Shown piece after piece: positions 8,251 through 15,762 of a stretch of DNA of 49,106 nucleotides. The translations under genes and the position numbers were made by a program. Positions within the stretch are counted from its first letter, which is position 1; each line of letters starts with the position of its first letter. A model generated the notes under the pieces. It had not been told where the DNA came from. It saw only the letters and a program-made list of their open reading frames with translations, and did not search any database. Source of the DNA: Clostridia bacterium (GTDB lineage Bacteria; Bacillota; Clostridia; Christensenellales; Aristaeellaceae); assembly GCA_017544935.1 (NCBI GenBank), contig JAFYDF010000030.1:1-49106 (forward strand). The letters are read 5' to 3'.

Positions 8251-8549
8251 GGAAGAAAGAAAGTCGCTGCAGAATGGCTCCTGTTAAGTCTGGCAATCAA
8301 CATCCTGAAGCTTCACTTTAAAATACAGAAAGGCCGCTTGGGAACAGGGCTCAAGGTTCCGAAGACATATCCGGCCGGTCTGTAATTCCTGGAAATCAGG
8401 TTATCCTCAATTTGTACAGAAAAACACAGAACCGACTACGATCCTGTGTTTGCTGTACCCTGAAACGCTCAGTCTGCGCCTTTCCCTTTGTAAACGAAGA
8501 GGGGCTACCTCTTATGACCTTGTTAGATCATTTTGAGACAGCCCCTTTT
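8251..8549 (+). mobile_element. Right end of an IS1182-type element with the transposase C-terminus
   Basis: The frame 8251-8385 encodes RKKVAAEWLLLSLAINILKL and a further 20 or so residues ending KTYPAGL. This resembles the C-terminus of IS1182-family transposases, where a KV.AEWLL...NI.KLH.KIQ pattern is common. It has no start and is fused to the IS30-type fragment. A long imperfect hairpin (8414-8458, GTACAG...CTGTAC with an AAACACAG/CTGTGTTT core) and a shorter one near 8499 follow. Bases 8534-8549 are the exact inverted partner of 3754-3769. This is the other end of the broken transposon that begins at 3754. Confidence 0.7.
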
Positions 8550-8563
8550 GAAATCGTATCGTA

Positions 8564-9664
8564 TTACTTCAGCTTTGCCGCAAGGGTATCAATGGCTTCT
8601 TCCGCCATCCCGTGAGCGGCGAGGTATGCACGGGCACAGGCTTCAAGGTCGATGCCTTCCAGGGACGCACCCTTTTCAAGACCGCATACAGTGCACATCA
8701 TCTGCATGATGTTCTTATTCTTGAGCATCTCGTATCTTTCAGATCCTTCCTCAATGCCGTAATAGTTCACATAGCTGAGCATGTAATCCCTGGCGATCTC
8801 GTCAGCAGTAGCGCCTGCCAGCATTTCAAGGATCATGGAAGTGAAGCCGGCACGGTCCTTGCCTTCGGTGCAGTGGACCAGAAACGGGGTCTCGCCTTCA
8901 GACAGGAAGACAAGGCCTTTTACGATGCCTTCGGCAAACTCATCGGAAGCGTAATTGACCGGCATACCCAGTGCGATGACCTTGCCGTCAGCATACAGGG
9001 AAGCGTAATACTGGGAAGTGAAGCCTTCCGCAGACATGAGACCCACAATTTCATCATCCGTATTGGCCAGGTTCATGACGGTCTTTATGCCGGCTTCCTC
9101 GACGAGTTTGTTCGCGTATGTGGCACGGCCGTACTTGTTGTCAATAGGCGAGGCGGCGCGGTACAGCCTGCCTTCGGCAATCTTACCTACCGTTACGCAG
9201 CGGAAGTTTGCGAACACTACTTCGTTCCCGCCGTAGTCGTTGATGTCATATGTATAGACCAGGTTGTTGATCTCCTGCAGCGTCAGGGCGCCGGCCTTTT
9301 CCTTAAGCGAGATGGTTACCGCCTCCCCGCCGCTGACACCCGCAACTTCGCTGAACTTGCCGTAGTTGACGCTCAATGCGATGTTTGTGTGCCCGGGATA
9401 TGCGCGTAGCATGCACTCGCCGTTGTCCACCTAGTACCCGTTGAGGTACGGCATATCGCCTTCAAACTGGCCGACTTTGACCGAAACGATGTCGCCCAGT
9501 TCATAGCCTTGGGCATTGAAGTCCTCAATGGTGATATCAAGTATGGCATGGCCGTATTTATCGATGGACGTTACGGTGCCGTTCACAGAAGGGACTTCCG
9601 CGAGAGACGGAAGCATGGTGAATAGGAGGCACAGACATACAAGCAAAGGAATAAGCTTTTTCAT
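8564..9664 (-). pseudogene. Secreted tyrosine phosphatase (PTP/DSP type) interrupted by an in-frame TAG
   Basis: Two consecutive frames form one protein of 366 codons. The first (9664-9434) starts MKKLIPLLVC with a signal peptide ending near LAE. It stops at TAG 9431-9433, and the second (9430-8564) continues in the same frame without shift. The downstream part carries the phosphatase loop HCTEGKDR (His264, Cys265, Arg271 counting the stop as one codon), typical of the Tyr_phosphatase3-type family of extracellular or periplasmic-side phosphatases. The upstream residues are NGY and the downstream ones VDNGE. A TAC or TAT to TAG change is the simplest explanation. Translation could restart at GTG 9430, but that would lack the signal peptide. 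A sequencing error or read-through cannot be excluded. The gene follows the SGNH hydrolase by 30 bases. Confidence 0.8.
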
Positions 9665-9694
9665 CGCGGGAACTCCTTTTTTAGATCACTATAA

Positions 9695-10822
9695 TCAGGT
9701 CTCAAGGTATTCCTGGGGAACGCTCTCAGCCATATGCTCGGCACCGGCAAGGCTAGGATGCAGATGGTCGCCGGAATCGTAGAGGGCTTCGCGCATGTCG
9801 GGATCTTCCTTGCTCCGTGTGACACCGTCGAATTCGACAAACCCATCGGCCTCATTGTTAGTACGTATCCATTCATTCACGGCATGGCGCACAGCCTCGC
9901 GTTCCGCCCGGTATCCTGTCCAGCCCTTGATCGTCGGGATAGTCGCGATGTAGACTTTCTTGCCTTTCTCATGACCCACCCGAATATACTCCTTCAAAGC
10001 GCAAATAAGGTCTTCAGGCTTGGGCAGCTGCTCCCAGGGCCTGAACTCGCCCGTGCCGGGATGGATGATATCGTTTATACCATGCAGTACGATCACACGG
10101 TCAACTCCTGCGGAATCGATCTCACGAGGAAAGCGTGTAAGACCATTGTCACCATAGTGGCGGTCTTTCAGGTATTCATACCGGCGCAGGACGCGGCTTC
10201 CGCCAATGCCACGGCGGATGACTGCGAGGCGGCTGTCGTCGTCGCGGAACATGCGCAGCGCCAGGTAATCCGGCCAGGACTGCGCCGTGATGCTGTCACC
10301 GAAGCAGACGACCGCGGCCGCGCGCTGCTCTTCCGTGAAGACATCGACGGTATCCAGGAAGTATGCGTTGTCGATCTTTGTGCTGTGGAAGGAAGGCAGG
10401 ATCTCCTCAGCGGCGTGATCGCCTTCGGCATAATAGAAGCTGCACAGGGGACCGGTATCCTTGGTGCCGCTCTCCAGCGGCGTGATTCCTGCGATATAGA
10501 CGGTAACAGCATATTCATCATTGCGCTTGAGCATGAAGGGGATCTCGTCACTGACGATTTGTTTCCCGGCTTCGAGCGTAACGGATTCCGCTTTGCCAAA
10601 GGTGACAGGCGCGGCAGGGCTGCCGCTCTTCACCAGGTATACCCGGGTCAGGACAGAGTCTTCCCTGCCGTACAGATTGTTGAAATGAAGGCGTACACAG
10701 CTTCCGCTCAGTGGGGAACGGAGATTGAAACGCAGTGTTATATCCTTGGCATAAACCGCAGGCACAGCAGCGGGTTCGCTCGGTGAAGAACCCCATACCG
10801 CTACCCATTTTCCATCAGGCAT
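9695..10822 (-). CDS. SGNH/GDSL-type hydrolase
   Basis: A 375-residue esterase-like enzyme. An N-terminal beta-rich domain (about 1-165) precedes the SGNH core. Block I is FGDSIT with nucleophile Ser177, the Gly and Asn blocks follow (GIGGSR, HGIND), and the DHLHPS block carries the catalytic Asp and His. It resembles GDSL lipase/acylhydrolases that remove acyl groups from small molecules or polysaccharides. No signal peptide is visible, so it is probably cytoplasmic. An aaggag ribosome site and an extended -10 promoter lie just upstream. The interrupted tyrosine phosphatase follows in the same direction, suggesting a two-gene unit. Confidence 0.88.
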   Translation of the reverse strand: MPDGKWVAVWGSSPSEPAAVPAVYAKDITLRFNLRSPLSGSCVRLHFNNLYGREDSVLTRVYLVKSGSPAAPVTFGKAESVTLEAGKQIVSDEIPFMLKRNDEYAVTVYIAGITPLESGTKDTGPLCSFYYAEGDHAAEEILPSFHSTKIDNAYFLDTVDVFTEEQRAAAVVCFGDSITAQSWPDYLALRMFRDDDSRLAVIRRGIGGSRVLRRYEYLKDRHYGDNGLTRFPREIDSAGVDRVIVLHGINDIIHPGTGEFRPWEQLPKPEDLICALKEYIRVGHEKGKKVYIATIPTIKGWTGYRAEREAVRHAVNEWIRTNNEADGFVEFDGVTRSKEDPDMREALYDSGDHLHPSLAGAEHMAESVPQEYLET

Positions 10823-10851
10823 ACAGATTGGCTCCTTTTTCTTTTTTGCTT

Positions 10852-10860
10852 ATTATAGCA
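10852..10860 (-). promoter_or_regulatory. Extended -10 promoter element for the SGNH hydrolase
   Basis: On the minus strand the bases read TGCTATAAT, an extended -10 with a perfect TATAAT, about 30 bases before the start codon. No convincing -35 box is present at the right distance, as is usual for extended -10 promoters. Confidence 0.55.
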
Positions 10861-10891
10861 TAGCCGGGCATGCTTTGGAACATCGATTTGC

Positions 10892-10920
10892 TTGAACCTG
10901 CCGTCTGTATATGGTATAAT
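10892..10920 (+). promoter_or_regulatory. Sigma-A promoter for the HAD-like/tldD/tldE unit
   Basis: TTGAAC (10892-10897), a 17-base spacer and TATAAT (10915-10920) form a good vegetative promoter. It lies 38 bases before the GTG start of the HAD-like gene and is divergent from the SGNH hydrolase promoter. Confidence 0.7.
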
Positions 10921-10958
10921 TCAATACAGAGAGAGCAAAAAGAAGGGAGGCCCCATAC

Positions 10959-11552
10959 GTGATCGTTATCTTCGATCCGGAGGGTGTGCTGATCGATACA
11001 GAAAGCTGCCGCTTCGGGTCGTGGGAAAGGATGGCCCTGGAACAGGGCATAGTGCTGGATAAGACCTTTTTCAATCAGTTTCACGATGCCAGTGATGACA
11101 AGATCCTGCAGGCGATCCTGCGTGGATCTCATAGGTCATATTCCGTACCCGAAAAGATGGCATTGCTCACGCGCCGCGGAGATATTTTTGACGAACTCCT
11201 GGAATCCGCAGGTGACTCGATCCTTTTGCCGGATACCACGGAACTCCTGCAGGAACTCAGACGTTACGGATACAAGATGGCTGCAGTAGCGGCTCCGGTG
11301 CTGCCAGGAAGGCTGCTGGGGCATACGACTGTCAGGCGTCTGATTGAGTTCTATTCCAGAATGGATATCATTCCGGAACAACTCGAGGATATCTGCGAGA
11401 AAAGCGGTGTGCCGGCATCCGAATGCCTGGTCGTTACAGTCAGTGACTATACGGCGAAGGAAGCGGAAGCACGCGGGATGCATACGGAGCTCTGCGAGCG
11501 CGGAATGACATGGCTGCGCCTCTGGGAACGGCTCAGCGAGTTTATTAACTAA
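10959..11552 (+). CDS. HAD-superfamily-like protein with altered catalytic motifs
   Basis: A 197-residue protein with the overall layout of a small beta-phosphoglucomutase-like HAD phosphatase: motif I at the N-terminus, a helical cap, and a late acidic motif before an AxARGM-type helix. The catalytic residues are unusual. Motif I reads FDPEGVLIDTE where FDxDGxxxDSE is expected, so the general acid Asp is Glu. Motif II has Ala instead of Ser or Thr (AAVAAPV). Motif IV reads VSDYTAKEAEARGM. The GTG start is fixed by aagggagg 8 bases upstream. It is 13 bases from tldD and probably co-transcribed. Either a changed substrate or a non-catalytic role is possible. Confidence 0.72.
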   Translation: MIVIFDPEGVLIDTESCRFGSWERMALEQGIVLDKTFFNQFHDASDDKILQAILRGSHRSYSVPEKMALLTRRGDIFDELLESAGDSILLPDTTELLQELRRYGYKMAAVAAPVLPGRLLGHTTVRRLIEFYSRMDIIPEQLEDICEKSGVPASECLVVTVSDYTAKEAEARGMHTELCERGMTWLRLWERLSEFIN

Positions 11553-11565
11553 ACGGAGGGATATA

Positions 11566-12945
11566 ATGCTTGATCAGAAAATTGCGCAGGACGTAATCGA
11601 CTGCGCGCTGTCGACCGGCGGTGATTTCGCCGAGATCTTTTATGAAGACAGGCTGAACGACAGCCTCATGATGCGCTCCGGAAAAGTCGAGAGCGTAAAC
11701 AGCGGACGACTGCACGGCGCAGGTGTGCGCGTATATCTGGGCTTCCGCGGCGTTTATGTCTATACGAATGATACGAGCCGTGAAGGCCTGATCGCCTGCG
11801 CAAGGCGTGCCGCGAGCGCGCTGAAGAGTGATGCCAGGATTAGTGCTGCACCGCTCAAAGCAAATGAATATGTGAATATTAATCCTATCAAGCTCCTGCC
11901 GTCTGAAGTCAAGGCAGCCCGCAAGATCGAAAAGATGCGCGCAGCACAGGCGGTACTCTCCCAGTACCCTGAAGTGGTGCAGGGCATCGTGAGATACAAT
12001 GACAGCGAGCAGCGCGTATGGATCGCGAACAGCGAAGGCCTATATACGACCGATCTGCGTGTATACTCCCGTATGTTTGTGATCGCTGTGGCCAGCAACG
12101 GTACAGAGAATCAGACAGGCTCCGAAGGCCCGGGTGCTCAGCTGGGATTTGAAGTCTTTGACCAGCGCATCGACCCCGAGAAGGCTGCCCGTGAAGCGGC
12201 GGAACGCGCGGTAAAGATGCTGCATGCGCCAGCATGCCCCGGCGGGATCATGCCTGTCGTGATCGACAACGGTTTCGGCGGCGTTATCTTCCATGAAGCC
12301 TGTGGGCATAGCCTGGAAGCGACGAGCGTTGCGACTGGTGCAAGTGAGTTTACCGGCAAGCTTGGCCAGAAGATCGCGGCCGACTGCGTGACTGCCATCG
12401 ACGACGGTACAATTGCTAATGAATGGGGCAGTGAGAATGTTGACGACGAGGGCAATCCGACGACTAAGCTCGTACTGATCGAAAACGGCATCCTGAAGAA
12501 TTACATGATCGACCGTCTGAACAGCCGCCGCATGAAGATGCCTGTCACGGGCAGCGGCCGCAGGCAGGATTATTCCTTCGCGCCGACGAGCCGCATGCGC
12601 AATACGTATATCGCGGCGGGCAATGATAGCGAAGAAGAAATGATAGCTACGATGGGGGACGGCCTCTATGCGCGCAAGATGGGCGGCGGTTCCGTCAATC
12701 CCGCTACGGGCGAGTTCAACTTCGCCGTAGACGAGGGCTATCTGGTAAAGGGCGGTAAGATCGTGCATCCAGTACGCGGCGCGTCCCTGATCGGCCGCGG
12801 CAGCGAGATCCTGACCCGTATCGACCGTGTCGGAAAAGACATGCAGATGGCACAGGGTATGTGCGGAAGTCTGAGCGGCAGCGTACCGACGAATGTAGGC
12901 CAGCCTATGATCCGCGTCAGCCAGATCACTGTGGGCGGCCGCTGA
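11566..12945 (+). CDS. tldD: Metalloprotease TldD
   Basis: Zinc metallopeptidase subunit of the TldD/TldE heterodimer, which digests unfolded peptides and in some bacteria trims the leader of ribosomally made peptides. The 459 residues are of normal length. The metal site HEACGH lies at 243-248 in the context GFGGVIFHEACGHSLEA, which is the family signature. A GGAGGG ribosome site precedes ATG 11566. tldE follows after 13 bases, as expected for an obligate pair. No precursor-peptide gene or other maturation enzyme of a peptide antibiotic is nearby, so a general proteolytic role is more likely here. Confidence 0.95.
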   Translation: MLDQKIAQDVIDCALSTGGDFAEIFYEDRLNDSLMMRSGKVESVNSGRLHGAGVRVYLGFRGVYVYTNDTSREGLIACARRAASALKSDARISAAPLKANEYVNINPIKLLPSEVKAARKIEKMRAAQAVLSQYPEVVQGIVRYNDSEQRVWIANSEGLYTTDLRVYSRMFVIAVASNGTENQTGSEGPGAQLGFEVFDQRIDPEKAAREAAERAVKMLHAPACPGGIMPVVIDNGFGGVIFHEACGHSLEATSVATGASEFTGKLGQKIAADCVTAIDDGTIANEWGSENVDDEGNPTTKLVLIENGILKNYMIDRLNSRRMKMPVTGSGRRQDYSFAPTSRMRNTYIAAGNDSEEEMIATMGDGLYARKMGGGSVNPATGEFNFAVDEGYLVKGGKIVHPVRGASLIGRGSEILTRIDRVGKDMQMAQGMCGSLSGSVPTNVGQPMIRVSQITVGGR

Positions 12946-12958
12946 GGAGGATACTGAT

Positions 12959-14305
12959 ATGGAAAAAGCATTGTTTATTGAAAAGCTCCTGAAAGCGGCG
13001 CTTGCTGCGGGCATCGAGGCCGCGGAAGTCTATACATCCGACCGCGATTCCTTCCGTGCCATGACGCATAACGGCGAAGTGGACAACTATTCCGTATCCA
13101 GCCGCAGCGGTCTGAGCTTGCGCGGACTGTATAACGGCAAGATGGGCTATGCTTCCACCGAAGCATATGACGAGGAAGCAGTCGGCATGCTCGTGAACGG
13201 CGTTGTCGAGAGCGCCGAGCTCGTGGAAGACGACGCGGTGCAGGAGATCTACCGCGGCGATGAAAAGTATCCTGAGGTAGACAATTACGCTAAGGAACTG
13301 GATAACGTCACAGAAAAGGAAAAGCTTGACTTCCTGCTTGAGACAGAGAAAAAAGCGCTTGCCTGCGGAGATGAGCGCATCAAGCAGGTCAATTACAATA
13401 TGATCACGACGAACAGTGTTTCGACGCGCATCGTCAACAGCTATGGGCTGGATCTTCAGCATCATGACAACATGGCAGTCGCGTATGTGTCTGTCGTTGC
13501 GAAGGAAGGCAATCGTGTTGCTACAGGAGGAAGCGTCGCCTGCAGCCGTGACTTCAGCACTTTCTCTTCCGATAAGCTCGCGAAGGAAGCTGTGGAAGAA
13601 GCACTGTTCTATCTGAACGCTTCGCCTGTTCCGAGCGGAACGTACCGGGTGATCATCGACCGCAGATGCATGCCTGACCTCCTCGGTGTCTTCAGCGGCG
13701 TATTCTCCGCCGACCAGGCGCAGCAGGGGATGTCTCTGCTCGCGGGCAAGGAAGGTGAGCAGATCGCAGCGGAATGCGTCACGCTGATGGACGATCCGCT
13801 GATGCCGGGCGGGCTTGCTTCCGCAGCGTTCGATTCCGAGGGCGTGGCATCGAAGACCAAGACCGTCATAGATCACGGCAAGCTGACAACGCTCCTGCAT
13901 AACCTCAAAACTGCTCGCAAGGCCGGCGTCAAGTCGACCGGAAACGCGAGCAAGCAGGGCTATTCCTCTCCGATCACCGTCCAGCCGACAAACTTCTATT
14001 TCAAGCCCGGCGAGAAGACCCTTGACGAGCTTATGGAAGATGTCGGGAACGGACTTGTGATCACAGATGTCAGCGGCCTGCATGCAGGTGCGAACGCCGT
14101 GAGTGGTGACTTCTCCCTGCTCTCGAAAGGATACACGATCGAGAACGGCAAAAAGGGACGCGCGGTCGAACAGATTACCGTTGCCGGCAACTTCTATGCC
14201 ATGCTGAAGAATATCCGTGCTTTCGGCTGCGACCTTGAGTTCAACGGCTCCCCGATCGGCAGCCCGTCTGTTGATGTCGGTGAGATGAATGTCGCCGGCA
14301 AGTAA
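12959..14305 (+). CDS. tldE: TldE/PmbA subunit of the TldD/TldE protease
   Basis: A 448-residue homologue of TldD without the metal motif, as is normal for TldE/PmbA. The diagnostic C-terminal blocks are present: the GLHAGANAVSGDFSL region and the final GSPSVDVGEMNVAGK-type end. It starts 13 bases after tldD with a strong GAGGAGG ribosome site. The pair should be translated in equal amounts. The stop at 14305 is followed by a 400-base spacer with hairpins. Confidence 0.93.
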   Translation: MEKALFIEKLLKAALAAGIEAAEVYTSDRDSFRAMTHNGEVDNYSVSSRSGLSLRGLYNGKMGYASTEAYDEEAVGMLVNGVVESAELVEDDAVQEIYRGDEKYPEVDNYAKELDNVTEKEKLDFLLETEKKALACGDERIKQVNYNMITTNSVSTRIVNSYGLDLQHHDNMAVAYVSVVAKEGNRVATGGSVACSRDFSTFSSDKLAKEAVEEALFYLNASPVPSGTYRVIIDRRCMPDLLGVFSGVFSADQAQQGMSLLAGKEGEQIAAECVTLMDDPLMPGGLASAAFDSEGVASKTKTVIDHGKLTTLLHNLKTARKAGVKSTGNASKQGYSSPITVQPTNFYFKPGEKTLDELMEDVGNGLVITDVSGLHAGANAVSGDFSLLSKGYTIENGKKGRAVEQITVAGNFYAMLKNIRAFGCDLEFNGSPIGSPSVDVGEMNVAGK

Positions 14306-14395
14306 AGGAATCCGGACTAGGTTTTGAGACCGGGCATGACTGCGGGGCACATGATAGCTTTCGTGCCATGCAGTACATGCGGATAACAGTTTCAT

Positions 14396-14457
14396 CATGA
14401 CGTTTGGCGGTGGACACCCATGACTGAAGTCACGAGTGTCCGCCGCCAAACATCATG
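14396..14457. repeat. Long inverted repeat (22-base arms) with an inner palindrome in the loop
   Basis: Arms CATGA + GTTTGGCGGTGGACAC (14396-14400, 14402-14417) and GTGTCCGCCGCCAAAC + TCATG (14436-14451, 14453-14457) pair with one mismatch and one G-T pair. The 18-base loop contains TGACT-GA-AGTCA, itself a small palindrome. The stem would be very stable in RNA or as a DNA cruciform. It resembles a REP-like or transposon-derived element more than a rho-independent terminator. Confidence 0.75.
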
Positions 14458-14465
14458 TATTATTA

Positions 14466-14509
14466 CACTATAATTTCACTATTACTTCACTAAATTTCCA
14501 CTATCACTG
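14466..14509. repeat. Four tandem 11-base units starting CACTA
   Basis: CACTA begins at 14466, 14477, 14488 and 14499, an exact 11-base period, with T-rich tails (taattt, ttactt, aatttc, tcactg). The period is close to one turn of the DNA helix, so the motifs would lie on one face. The function is unknown. Confidence 0.65.
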
Positions 14510-14707
14510 CGTGCATTCAGAAAGGAATAACCAGATATAACTACAAAAAAAGAACACTAAGACGCAATGCTCGAATACAAAATAATTGTATAAGCAGAAA
14601 ATATGGTATTTTGAAACAAGTATGTGAAGGATAGGTTAACTCCGGTTTGGTTCCAAGAGATGCGCATTATTTGTTGCTTAAACGTAATTTTAGAATATGT
14701 CGTATAG

Positions 14708-15667
14708 TCACGAGAGAAGCAGATCAAGACGGAAAGACGGATTACTTCGTATAAGCTGATCGCGGAACATGGGATAAACAGCATTCTCATATTCTTCGCA
14801 TGTTGTAGCTTTTCTAAGTACGCGAAGTACCTTATCGCCGTTCTCAAAGCAGCTGCTGAAATACTTCATGAGCAGGTGCATCTTGCCGACCGCGGCTGAC
14901 TCAGGCCAGGTTTCAAGGTATTCACGGTAGAGATCGTCATGGAATGAGAGCAGGGACTCCCTGCACAGCTCTTCGCCGCTGTTTATAACCTGTGCCAGTG
15001 CGGGATTCGCGACGAGCCCGCGGCCGAGCATGAATCCTGTTGTGCACGGCAGTTCTTTTATCATGGCTTCGCAGTCTTCCCCGCTGAATATGTCTCCGTT
15101 ATAGATAAAAGGAAAAGGAAGCTCACGGCAGAGCTCGGGATGTGGTGTGCCGTTATAGAATTCCATACGCGTACGCGGGTGGATGATCATCTCATGGACC
15201 GGGTATTGCTTATAGATACTGATAAGCTGTGCCCATTCTTCCGTGCTTTCATAGCCTATGCGCGTCTTGATGGATACGGGCAGCGGAGAGTGCGCATAGA
15301 TCCCGTCCAGCAGCGCGCGGAGCATGTCCGGATACCGGAGCAGGCCGCTGCCCTTCTTCTTTGCCGTAACGGTGCCCGACGGGCAGCCGAGGTTCAGGTT
15401 AAGCTCCGCATATCCCAGATCACTCAGCCAGTTCGAGACACTCAGAAAGTAATCCGGGTTATTCGTGAGGATCTGTGGGACAGCGGGAACGCCTGTGTTA
15501 TTCTGCGGAAGCACATCGTTACGTTCACGGGTGGAAAAGGTCAGTGAATGTGTCGGGCTCAGAAAGGGTATGAAGTATTTCTCCACGCCGCCGAAATGCC
15601 GGCGGTGGACACGGCGGAATACATAATCTGTGACGCCTTCCATCGGCGCGAAATAGATCTTCGTCAT
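14708..15667 (-). CDS. tRNA-dihydrouridine synthase (Dus family)
   Basis: Flavoenzyme that reduces uridine in the tRNA D-loop. The 319-residue protein opens with KIYFAPMEGVTD, the standard FMN-binding start of Dus proteins. It has LNLGCPSGTVTAKKKGSGLL with the catalytic Cys, IKTRIGYESTEEW, HPRTRMEFY and an FMN-phosphate segment with GRGLVANP. The frame extends four codons further upstream, but ATG 15667 has a TTGGGAG ribosome site 6 bases before it and matches family starts, so I use it. It converges with tldE and diverges from the radical SAM gene. Confidence 0.92.
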   Translation of the reverse strand: MTKIYFAPMEGVTDYVFRRVHRRHFGGVEKYFIPFLSPTHSLTFSTRERNDVLPQNNTGVPAVPQILTNNPDYFLSVSNWLSDLGYAELNLNLGCPSGTVTAKKKGSGLLRYPDMLRALLDGIYAHSPLPVSIKTRIGYESTEEWAQLISIYKQYPVHEMIIHPRTRMEFYNGTPHPELCRELPFPFIYNGDIFSGEDCEAMIKELPCTTGFMLGRGLVANPALAQVINSGEELCRESLLSFHDDLYREYLETWPESAAVGKMHLLMKYFSSCFENGDKVLRVLRKATTCEEYENAVYPMFRDQLIRSNPSFRLDLLLS

Positions 15668-15762
15668 GAACGCTCCCAATTACCCAGAAATGCTTGTTAA
15701 AACAGCAAAAGAATGATAGCATATACTGTGTAAGAATAAAAGTGCCGTGAAAGGAAAGTAGG

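Larger units (their letters stand above)
14306..14707. other. Convergent spacer holding two hairpins and an 11-base repeat ladder, no gene
   Basis: This 402-base stretch lies between the converging ends of tldE and the tRNA-dihydrouridine synthase. No plausible coding frame with a ribosome site is present. It holds an imperfect hairpin (14335-14379), a long near-perfect hairpin (14396-14457), a ladder of four CACTA units (14466-14503), and then AT-rich DNA. None of the hairpins has a clear T-tract, so they are not standard terminators. Confidence 0.7.

Noticed and set aside
12926..14449. A 507-codon open frame on the minus strand across tldE
   Set aside because: It is an antisense shadow of tldE, which has clear family motifs, a ribosome site and proper spacing after tldD. 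The minus frame has no recognisable domain.
14466..14509. The CACTA ladder as a CRISPR-like array
   Set aside because: Units are 11 bases with no conserved long repeat and no spacers, and there are no cas genes.
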